Source: an uncultured Opitutaceae bacterium (GTDB taxonomy: Bacteria > Verrucomicrobiota > Verrucomicrobiia > Opitutales > Opitutaceae). From it: a stretch of DNA of 33,940 nt. Below the pieces are notes generated by a model. The model saw only the letters and a program-made list of their open reading frames with translations, searched no databases and was not told where the DNA came from. Shown piece after piece: positions 24,021 through 30,634 of this stretch. The first letter of the stretch is position 1. Each line of letters begins with the position of its first letter. The position numbers were made by a program, and so were the translations under genes. Where the stretch lies: positions 1 to 33,940 of the forward strand of contig CAIWXW010000053.1 of NCBI GenBank assembly GCA_903916755.1, in the 5' to 3' direction.

Positions 24021-25424
24021 ATGCCTCCCTCCCTCCCTCCCGGCAGCGAAATCCTCCTCCTGGAGGATGACGCGGGCCTGCGCAAGCGGCTCGCCGCCCA
24101 TCTCCGCGCCCTGGCGGCCCAGGTGACGGAGGCCGGCACCCTGGCGGAGGCGCGGCGGCTGCTGGCCACCCTCCGCTTCGATTTCGCGCTGGTCGACCTG
24201 CACCTGCCCGATGGCGAGTCGCTCGATCTCCTCCGCGCGGGGGCCTTCTCCGAAAACACCGGGGTCGTGGTGATGACCGCCTTCGGGGGCGTCAAGCAGG
24301 CGGTCGAGGCCATCCGGCTCGGCGCGGGCGACTACCTCGCCAAGCCCTTCGAGCCCGAGGAGCTCCCGCTCGCGTTCCTGCGCTGCCGGGCCTCGCGCGG
24401 GGCCGCCCGCCGCGAGGAACAGCGCGCGTCCGAGCAGGCGGCGGAGACCGAGCAGCTCTTCTTCGGGGAAAGCCTCGCGCCCGTCCGCGCGGAACTCGAG
24501 GCGATCCTCGCCGCGGAGCGGCGCCTCGAGCGCCGGCTGCCGCCGATCCTGATCGAGGGGGAGACCGGAACCGGCAAGACGCTGCTCGCCCGCTGGCTGC
24601 ACCGCCAGGGCCCCCGCGCCGACCGCCCCTTCATCACCATCAACTGCGCGGCGCTCACCGAGACCCTCGTCGAGGCCGAGCTCTTCGGGCATGAGCGCGG
24701 CGCCTTCACCGACGCCAAGCGCGCGCGGATCGGGCTCTTCGAGGCGGCCGACGGGGGCACGCTGTTCCTCGACGAGATCGCCTCGCTCTCGCCCGCCACG
24801 CAGGCGAAGGTGCTGGTCGCCGTCGAGGAGGGCGTCATCCGCCGGCTCGGCGCCACCCGCGAGACGGCGGTGGACGCCCGGCTGATCGCCGCGAGCAACC
24901 GCCCGCTGGCGGCCATGGTGGAGGAGGGTGCGTTCCGGGAGGACCTCTACCAGCGCCTCAATCTCCTCCGCATCGGGCTGCCGCCGCTGCGCGAGCGCGC
25001 GCGGGACCTCCTGCCGCTCGCCCGCCATCTGCTCGCCCGGATATCGCGGCGGCACCGCCGGGGCGAAGGCCGGATCAGCGCGGCCGGCGAAGCCCGGCTC
25101 CTGGCGCAGCCCTGGCGCGGGAATCTCCGCGAACTCGCCCACGAGCTCGAGCGGGCGGTCATCTTCGGGGGCGAAGGTCCCTTCGATTTTGCGCACCTGG
25201 CCGGAGACGCCGTGGTCCCGGCCGGAGGCTGGCGCAATCCGGCCTGGCGGCTGCCGGAGGAAGGCTTCTCGCTGGACGCGGCGATGAACGACCTGATCGC
25301 CGACGCCCTGCGCGCCACCGACGGCAACGTCTCGGCCGCCGCGCGGCGGCTGGGGGTCACCCGGGAATTCCTGCGCTACCGCCTCGACGGGGCCAAGGGA
25401 GATTCGGCCGGGGCCGCTGGCTAA
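24021..25424 (+). CDS. Sigma-54-dependent response regulator (NtrC family)
   Basis: A 467-residue bacterial enhancer-binding protein. The receiver domain (about 10-120) has the acidic pair in LLLEDDAG, phospho-acceptor D59 in ALVDLHLPDG, T86 and K108 in YLAKPF. The AAA+ domain has Walker A GETGTGKT (180-187), the sigma-54 contact loop GAFTDA (228-233; GAFTGA in most members), Walker B GTLFLDE, and the arginine-finger region FREDLYQRLN. A Fis-type helix-turn-helix closes the protein (ATDGNVSAAARRLGVTREFL). When phosphorylated such proteins open sigma-54 promoters from upstream sites. GGGGAG stands ten bases before the ATG at 24021. A -24/-12 promoter and two dyads follow it, and the sensor kinase is encoded three genes on. 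Confidence 0.93.
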   Translation: MPPSLPPGSEILLLEDDAGLRKRLAAHLRALAAQVTEAGTLAEARRLLATLRFDFALVDLHLPDGESLDLLRAGAFSENTGVVVMTAFGGVKQAVEAIRLGAGDYLAKPFEPEELPLAFLRCRASRGAARREEQRASEQAAETEQLFFGESLAPVRAELEAILAAERRLERRLPPILIEGETGTGKTLLARWLHRQGPRADRPFITINCAALTETLVEAELFGHERGAFTDAKRARIGLFEAADGGTLFLDEIASLSPATQAKVLVAVEEGVIRRLGATRETAVDARLIAASNRPLAAMVEEGAFREDLYQRLNLLRIGLPPLRERARDLLPLARHLLARISRRHRRGEGRISAAGEARLLAQPWRGNLRELAHELERAVIFGGEGPFDFAHLAGDAVVPAGGWRNPAWRLPEEGFSLDAAMNDLIADALRATDGNVSAAARRLGVTREFLRYRLDGAKGDSAGAAG

Positions 25425-25425
25425 A

Positions 25426-25484
25426 TGGGGGCAAGCACCCAATTTGCCCGTCGAGGCGGATCCATCGCTGGTTGCCAAGCACCA
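25426..25484 (+). promoter_or_regulatory. Two similar dyad sites, likely activator-binding (enhancer) sites
   Basis: Site 1 is TGGGGGCAAGCACCCA (25426-25441) and site 2 is TGGTTGCCAAGCACCA (25469-25484). Each is an imperfect dyad of the form TGG..GC-AA-GCA.CCA, and both contain CAAGCACC, 44 bases apart (about four helical turns). They lie about 94 and 137 bases upstream of the -24 element, the normal range for NtrC-family enhancers. Site 1 starts just after the regulator's stop codon. Confidence 0.55.
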
Positions 25485-25567
25485 GAAGCGGGCCCCCTCG
25501 CGGACCTCCCCTGCCCTAAAAAACCCCATCCTGTTGAACTAAAGTAATTTATGGGCCGCCTTTTCCC

Positions 25568-25584
25568 TTGGCACGGAACGCGCA
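25568..25584 (+). promoter_or_regulatory. Sigma-54 (-24/-12) promoter of the lipoprotein-repeat protein-kinase operon
   Basis: TTGGCACG (25568-25575) is a perfect -24 element. Four bases later GCGCA (25580-25584) supplies the -12 GC at exactly the required spacing from the GG, followed by A, though the preceding TT is GC. Transcription would start near 25594, giving a leader of about 29 bases before the lipoprotein ATG. It lies 144 bases after the stop of the sigma-54 activator gene. Confidence 0.65.
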
Positions 25585-25622
25585 AAGATACTCCCGGCCT
25601 TCTCCCTCACTCTCCTCCCAAC

Positions 25623-26129
25623 ATGAAAACAAAACTCCTCGCCCTCGCCTCGTTCCTGATGGTCGCTCTCCTCGCTGGCTGCAACACCGCCGCCCAGCTC
25701 AACAATGTCCGCATCGGGATGACCAAGGACCAGGTCATAGCCCTCCTCGGCACGCCCGACAGCACGAGCGCCCAGGCCAATGTCGAGTATATGACCTATT
25801 ATCTGGAGAACGGCGCCGACATCGGAAACAGCAGCCGCGACCGCGCCTACATGGTGCGGCTGGTCGACGGCAAGGTCGAGTCGTTCGGCCGCTTCGCGCA
25901 GCTCTTCGATCTCTACAACCGGCCGGTGACCTCGGCGCAGCCGGGCGAGGCGGCGTTTCCCACCACCCAGAATACGCTCAATGGCATGATGGTCACTCCC
26001 ACCGCGGCGGTCGCCCCCCAGGCGGGGATCGCCGACCAGATCCAAAAGCTGAAGAGCCTGAAGGATCAGGGCGTGATCACCGATGACGAGTTCCAGCGCG
26101 CCAAGGCCAAGCTGCTTTCGAACCCGTAA
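25623..26129 (+). CDS. BamE/SmpA-like lipoprotein with C-terminal SHOCT domain
   Basis: A 168-residue lipoprotein. MKTKLLALASFLMVALLAGC gives a lipobox (LAGC) with lipidated C20. Asn at +2 does not give the Asp that retains lipoproteins in the inner membrane, so the outer membrane is likely if the Lol rule applies. Residues about 24-75 (NNVRIGMTKDQVIALLGTP) are a SmpA/OmlA (BamE-like) domain, a fold that occurs in outer-membrane assembly and inhibitor proteins. Residues about 137-166 (QKLKSLKDQGVITDDEF) are a SHOCT motif, a short helical oligomerisation module. The ATG at 25623 is preferred because it begins the signal sequence; its leader is C/T-rich. It is the first gene of the putative sigma-54 operon; the next gene starts 32 bases on. 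Confidence 0.8.
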   Translation: MKTKLLALASFLMVALLAGCNTAAQLNNVRIGMTKDQVIALLGTPDSTSAQANVEYMTYYLENGADIGNSSRDRAYMVRLVDGKVESFGRFAQLFDLYNRPVTSAQPGEAAFPTTQNTLNGMMVTPTAAVAPQAGIADQIQKLKSLKDQGVITDDEFQRAKAKLLSNP

Positions 26130-26161
26130 TCGTCACGCGTACCGGCCGAAGCGACCGCCCC

Positions 26162-27652
26162 ATGAACGCTGCAGCCCGCCGCGGTAGGAGGCGCAGCGCG
26201 CCCGGAGGGGCCGCGCTGCTCGGGCTGCTGCTCGCCCTGGCGCCGCTCGCGCGCGCGCAGCCCGTCGGCCCAATTGGCTCCGGCGAGAACAGCCCAGGCT
26301 ACCCCCCGCCGCGGGCGCTGGCGGGGATGCCGCCGCTGGCGGGAGCCGTGCAGATCTACTTTCCGCCGGACATCCCGCGGCTGGGCGCGGCCCCCGCCGC
26401 GCGTCCGGCCACCCATGGGGGATGGCCCGCCCCGGCCGGGCTGGCCCCGTTCGTGGATGAGCCGTTTTACGCCCCGCTCAGCACGCTCCTCGCGCATCGC
26501 GCGGTCAGCGCAGAGCCGCAATTCCAGCTGGAGGCCTACCGGGCGACAAAGACGGCCCTTCAGACGGAGCTGCGGGCCCGCCTCGACACGCTGAAGGACG
26601 CCGATCCCGAGTCGCGGCGCCGAAGCCTGCAGGCCTTCGCGCAGGAGCAGAGCCCCCGGGTCGCCGCGCTGGAGTCCACCGCGGAGGCACTGCGGGTCCG
26701 GATCCTCAATGCGCGCATCAGCGTGAACGAATACGTGCGCTGGACCGTCGACTTCGGGGCCGACCCCAAGCCCCAGCCGGACCAGCTCTCCGCCCGCTTC
26801 CGTGAGCTCGCCCTGATGGACGACTTCTATCAGGCGGGCCTGTCGCCGGCCCAGCGCCGCCTGCTCCGGGAGGTCACGCTCGACCGGACCGACGGCACGG
26901 ACGGCTGGATTTTTTTCTCGCCTGAGACTGCTCGCATCCACCTCCAGCGCGGGCTCCCGCCCGAGCTCACGGCGAAAATCGCCGCCTATCGCGGGGAGAA
27001 GACCGCCCTCAAGACCGAGCTCGTGACGATGCTTTATTTCCGCCGGCCGGCCGCCGGCCATCGCGCCGCGAGCCTGCGGGCACTGGCCCTGGCCCAGGCG
27101 CCGCGCTTTGCGGCCCTGGAAGCGATGGCCGAGGAAATCCGCCAGGGCTTCGCGGCCCTCCGCGATCCGGCCCAGCCACCCCCGGTGTCCGGCCTTCCGC
27201 CCGAACTGGCCGACCGGATCGCCTCGTATCGCCACGACAAGCTCGCGATCCAGCAGGAGCTTCTGGCGCGGGTCGAGGCGGTGAAAGCTTCGGCCGCGCC
27301 GGCCGACCGGGCGCTCCTGGCGGACCGGATCCGCGAGGCCATAACCCGCTACACCCGCGAAAACGCGGAGCGCTACTCGGCCCTGGAGAAGAGCAAGGAC
27401 GCGATCCGCGACGCCCTCGCCCATCTGCCGGCGCCCAGCCCGGGGCCGGGGGACGCGGCCACCGCCGACACCCTGGTGAAGACGTTCTCCGACTCGCTCC
27501 AGCAACTGCAGACCTACTGGGACTATCGCGACTACCAGACCGCCGTGTTTCAACCCGGGCTCTCCCCCGAGCAGCGCCGGCTCCTCTTCGACGGGGCCCT
27601 GGATAAACTTGCACTTCCGCTGCCCGACGCCGCAATCGATCCCAATCGGTAA
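26162..27652 (+). CDS. Exported repeat protein of unknown function, between lipoprotein and sensor kinase
   Basis: A 496-residue protein that I do not recognise. A signal peptide is clear (hydrophobic residues about 18-31, cleavage after ARA at 32). Two kinds of internal repeat are visible. A-type helical units of about 60 residues start with AYR-x-x-K-T-A-L at 125, 276 and 355 (third copy SYRHDKLAI) and continue with a SLxAxAxxQxPRxAALE segment in the first two; copies two and three are preceded by GLPPEL. B-type units, GLSPAQRRLLREVTLD (226-241) and GLSPEQRRLLFDGALD (466-481), lie after the first and third A units. The sequence is mostly charged and helical, suggesting a periplasmic solenoid or coiled-coil. 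It is 27 bases from the kinase gene and probably co-expressed; a role in sensing or as a target is inference. Confidence 0.7.
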   Translation: MNAAARRGRRRSAPGGAALLGLLLALAPLARAQPVGPIGSGENSPGYPPPRALAGMPPLAGAVQIYFPPDIPRLGAAPAARPATHGGWPAPAGLAPFVDEPFYAPLSTLLAHRAVSAEPQFQLEAYRATKTALQTELRARLDTLKDADPESRRRSLQAFAQEQSPRVAALESTAEALRVRILNARISVNEYVRWTVDFGADPKPQPDQLSARFRELALMDDFYQAGLSPAQRRLLREVTLDRTDGTDGWIFFSPETARIHLQRGLPPELTAKIAAYRGEKTALKTELVTMLYFRRPAAGHRAASLRALALAQAPRFAALEAMAEEIRQGFAALRDPAQPPPVSGLPPELADRIASYRHDKLAIQQELLARVEAVKASAAPADRALLADRIREAITRYTRENAERYSALEKSKDAIRDALAHLPAPSPGPGDAATADTLVKTFSDSLQQLQTYWDYRDYQTAVFQPGLSPEQRRLLFDGALDKLALPLPDAAIDPNR

Positions 27653-27679
27653 TGACCTGAGGCCGTCCGTCCCCGCCCG

Positions 27680-29077
27680 ATGCCCCGCTCCCCCCTCCCC
27701 CTTGCCGTGGTGACCGTGGCGGCCGGGGGCCTGCTGGTGGCGATCCTGGTCGGGACCGTGGTCCCGTTTCGAGCCGAGGAGCGGGCGACCTATGACCGCG
27801 CGCTCATCGAGCGCGACGCCGCGGTGCTCTACCCCGAGGCCCTGGAACAGCTCGCCCAGAGCGAGGCAGCGGCCGGCGGCCACGCCGCCAGCGTGGCTGA
27901 TCTGCTCGCGCCGGTCCTCCGCAACGCCAATATCGAGAGCCGCGGCGCCCCCCCGGCCGAGGGCATGCTCGCCGCGGCGGTGTTCGACGGCGAGGGCAAG
28001 TTGGTCCAGTTCGCACCGGCCACGCTGCTTCTGCCCGAGCTCTCGCCCGAGATGTATCCCCGTCTCCTCGGCGGCGAGCAGATCAGCCTCTACCATCCCG
28101 ACTTTCCCCTCGACCAGTACTTCGCCGGGGTGGCGCAGCCGGCGGGCGGGGCCGGGCTGCCCGTCCTGGAAGTCCTCCTGCCGCTGCCGGGGCGCGACGC
28201 GGCCGGCCCCGTGGGCTTCGTCCAGTATTTCATCGACGCGCGACGCCTGGCCGTGGAGCTGGCGGCGGTCGACCGCCGGTTCAACCGCGAAACCACGGCG
28301 ACCCTGGCCATCGGCGGGGCGCTGATCGCCCTCGTGCTCGGGGCGGCGTACTTCGGCTTCCGCCGGGCGCAGGGCCTGATCGCCGAGCGCAACGAGCGGC
28401 TGGTGCGGGCCAACTTCGAACTCACCCTGGCGGCGAAGGCCTCCGCCCTGGGCCAGATCACCTCGCACCTGATCCATGGCCTGCAGGGCTCGGTCGCGGG
28501 GCTCAGCGCCGTCGTGACGGAGCGCAGCCATGACTCGGCCGGGGCCTTGGAGTGGCGCTCGGCCGCGACCTACACCGCGCGGCTCCAGGCCATGATCCAG
28601 GAGACGGTCGCCCTTCTCGGCGACGAGGGCGCGCAGGTGAGCTATGTCCTGACCGGCCGGGAGCTCGCCGACACCATTCGCCGCCGCAATGCGCAGGCCG
28701 CCGCCGACAAGGGCGTCGGCCTGCGCGTCACGGGGGAGTTCGAGGCCACGATCGACAGCCACCGCGGAAGCCTCCTCTGCCTCATCGCCGCCAATCTGGT
28801 TCAAAACGCGATCCAAGCGACGCCGGCCGGGGGCCGCGTTGAGGTGGTCCTCCGCGACGAAAACGAGGCGATCACCCTGGCGGTGACGGACGACGGGCCC
28901 GGCATCCCTCCGGCGATCCAGGCCCATCTCTTCGAGGCCGGCCGCAGCGGCCGGCCGGGCGGCACGGGCCTCGGTCTGGCCATCAGCCGGCTCCTCGCCC
29001 GGCAGATCGGGGCCAACCTCGGGCTGGAAGGCACCGGGGCTGCCGGCACCACTTTCCAGCTGACCCTGCCGCGCTGA
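27680..29077 (+). CDS. Membrane sensor histidine kinase
   Basis: A 465-residue kinase with two membrane helices (about 7-29 and 208-226) around a periplasmic sensor domain of about 180 residues (with AAAVFDGEGKLVQFAPA and GPVGFVQYFIDARRL, perhaps a Cache/PAS-like fold). The dimerisation box KASALGQITSHLIHGLQGSV holds the likely phospho-acceptor H266, followed by Gly rather than the usual Glu. The ATPase domain is complete: N box AANLVQNAIQA, DDGPGIP (404-410) and GGTGLGLAIS. It likely phosphorylates the sigma-54 response regulator encoded at 24021, since no other regulator or kinase is in the window. It sits last in the sigma-54 operon, so activation would raise its own level. It ends four bases before the facing gene. 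Confidence 0.9.
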   Translation: MPRSPLPLAVVTVAAGGLLVAILVGTVVPFRAEERATYDRALIERDAAVLYPEALEQLAQSEAAAGGHAASVADLLAPVLRNANIESRGAPPAEGMLAAAVFDGEGKLVQFAPATLLLPELSPEMYPRLLGGEQISLYHPDFPLDQYFAGVAQPAGGAGLPVLEVLLPLPGRDAAGPVGFVQYFIDARRLAVELAAVDRRFNRETTATLAIGGALIALVLGAAYFGFRRAQGLIAERNERLVRANFELTLAAKASALGQITSHLIHGLQGSVAGLSAVVTERSHDSAGALEWRSAATYTARLQAMIQETVALLGDEGAQVSYVLTGRELADTIRRRNAQAAADKGVGLRVTGEFEATIDSHRGSLLCLIAANLVQNAIQATPAGGRVEVVLRDENEAITLAVTDDGPGIPPAIQAHLFEAGRSGRPGGTGLGLAISRLLARQIGANLGLEGTGAAGTTFQLTLPR

Positions 29078-29081
29078 GGCG

Positions 29082-29855
29082 TCAGTCGATCACAAACTCC
29101 AGCAGCACGGGCCGGTGGTCGGAGAGCATCGTCTTGACGACCTCGCAGTGCACCATCCGGCAGCCCGCCGGCATGAAGATGAAGTCGAGGGTCCGCCGCG
29201 GCAGGGGCGACGGATAGGTGCCGCCCGACTGCGGGTGGATCACATAGTCGCCGTAGGCGGCGAGGTGCCCGTGCAGCAAGGAGGTCGCGTCGTGCGCCGT
29301 GTTGGGGTTGTTGAAGTCCCCGCAGATGACCGGCGAGACGGCCCAGCGCTTCCCATGGCTGCGCTGCTTGAGCTTCAGCCACGCCACCAGCAGGTCGAGC
29401 TGGCGCAGCCGGTGCGCGCGCGAGCCAAAATGGAAATGCAGGTTGACGAAGGGGACGCAGTGGCCCCCCACGTTGATCTCCGCATAGAGGAAGCCCTTCT
29501 CGCCCACCCGGCGCTGCCCGAACACCACCGTCTCCATCTCGATCAGGGGATGGCGGGACAGGAGCGCGTTGCCATAGCAGAGGTTGAGCAGGCCCGCCCG
29601 GCGGTTGTTGATCCCAAAGGCGGCATGGGGAAAGCCGCCGTGCACCCGCAGGTAGTCGAGATGGTCGAAGTTGCCCGACCACCGGGAGCATTCGTCGATC
29701 TCCTGGAGGGCGACCACGTCCGGGGCGAGCCGGTCGAGCAGGGCCGCGATCTTCCGGAGGTTCAGCCGCAGCTTCCGGGGGGAAGTGAGGCCCTGGATCG
29801 GGGTGAGCCCGCGGCCATGCGCGATGTTGAAGGTGACGAGGCGCAGGCGGGTCAT
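29082..29855 (-). CDS. Endonuclease/exonuclease/phosphatase (EEP) family hydrolase
   Basis: A 257-residue EEP-fold metal-dependent phosphoesterase. Catalytic motifs are in order: RLVTFNIAHG (N10), VVALQEID (E52), FVNLHFHFG (H140), VICGDFNNP (D180, N182), RTLDFIF and MLSDHRPVLLE (D246, H247). The family includes DNA repair nucleases, sphingomyelinases and inositol phosphatases, so the substrate is open. No signal peptide is seen, which argues for a cytoplasmic role. The ATG at 29855 is chosen because it begins the first catalytic strand; the 52 residues upstream in frame are not family-like. It is divergent from tag, 106 bases away. Confidence 0.85.
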   Translation of the reverse strand: MTRLRLVTFNIAHGRGLTPIQGLTSPRKLRLNLRKIAALLDRLAPDVVALQEIDECSRWSGNFDHLDYLRVHGGFPHAAFGINNRRAGLLNLCYGNALLSRHPLIEMETVVFGQRRVGEKGFLYAEINVGGHCVPFVNLHFHFGSRAHRLRQLDLLVAWLKLKQRSHGKRWAVSPVICGDFNNPNTAHDATSLLHGHLAAYGDYVIHPQSGGTYPSPLPRRTLDFIFMPAGCRMVHCEVVKTMLSDHRPVLLEFVID

Positions 29856-29961
29856 TGCGTCCGAGCAGCCTAACACGGAAACCGCGGTCCGCAATCGCTC
29901 GTCGTCATCGGAAGAAGGTTGGCCTGCCACCAAGGCGGGACAAAAGTTCCCCCTGTTCCGC

Positions 29962-30540
29962 ATGAAAACCGCCGCCCGCCGCTGCCCCTGGCCCAAAACG
30001 CCGCTCGACATCGCCTACCATGACGCGGAATGGGGAGTGCCCGAGCACGATGACCGGGCGCTCTTCGAATTGCTCACGCTCGAGGGCGCGCAGGCCGGGC
30101 TCAGCTGGTCGATCGTCCTGCGCAAGCGCGAAAGCTACCGCGCCGCCTTTGACGGGTTCGACGTGAAAAAGATCGCGGCGTATGGCGCCCGCAAGACCCG
30201 CGCGCTCCTGGCCGATCCCGGCATCGTCCGCAACCGGCTCAAGGTCGCGGCCACGATCGCCAATGCGCAGGCCTTCCTGGCCGTGCAGCGGGAATACGGG
30301 AGCTTCGACCGCTACATCTGGGGTTTCGTCGGCGGGCGGCCCCAGGTCAACCGGCGCCGTTCCCTGCGCGGCCTGCCCGGGCGTTCGGCGGTGTCGGACG
30401 CGATGAGCGCCGACCTGCGGCGGCGCGGCTTCCGCTTCGTGGGGTCCACCATCTGCTACGCCTACATGCAGGCGACGGGCATGGTAAACGACCACCTCGT
30501 GACCTGCCCGCGCCACGCCGCCTGCGCCCGGCGGCGCTGA
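29962..30540 (+). CDS. tag: DNA-3-methyladenine glycosylase I (Tag)
   Basis: A 192-residue glycosylase that removes 3-methyladenine from alkylated DNA, starting base excision repair. Typical motifs are RCPWPKTPLDIAYHDAEWG (with the first zinc Cys and His), FELLTLEGAQAGLSWSIVL with the substrate-binding Glu, FVGSTICYAYMQATGMVNDH and the closing zinc ligands His and Cys in DHLVTCPRH. The length matches the family. The ATG at 29962 begins MKTAARRCPW; the frame upstream is unrelated. No Shine-Dalgarno is visible. It stands beside an EEP-family gene on the opposite strand, which could be a repair nuclease, though that link is only suggestive. Confidence 0.93.
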   Translation: MKTAARRCPWPKTPLDIAYHDAEWGVPEHDDRALFELLTLEGAQAGLSWSIVLRKRESYRAAFDGFDVKKIAAYGARKTRALLADPGIVRNRLKVAATIANAQAFLAVQREYGSFDRYIWGFVGGRPQVNRRRSLRGLPGRSAVSDAMSADLRRRGFRFVGSTICYAYMQATGMVNDHLVTCPRHAACARRR

Positions 30541-30634
30541 ACGGGCGCCGGCGGCCTGGGTCGTTTTCGCGGGCGGGAAATCCGCGCGCGATTGTTCGCT
30601 TCCTAACCGCTCTTGCTTTTCTCTAGCCCTCTCC

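Noticed and set aside
26066-28927. 953-codon open frame antisense to the repeat protein and kinase
   Set aside because: Composition is that of a reverse-strand shadow (Arg, Gly, Glu, Leu-rich, no motif), while the rightward frames carry signal peptide, repeats and kinase motifs.
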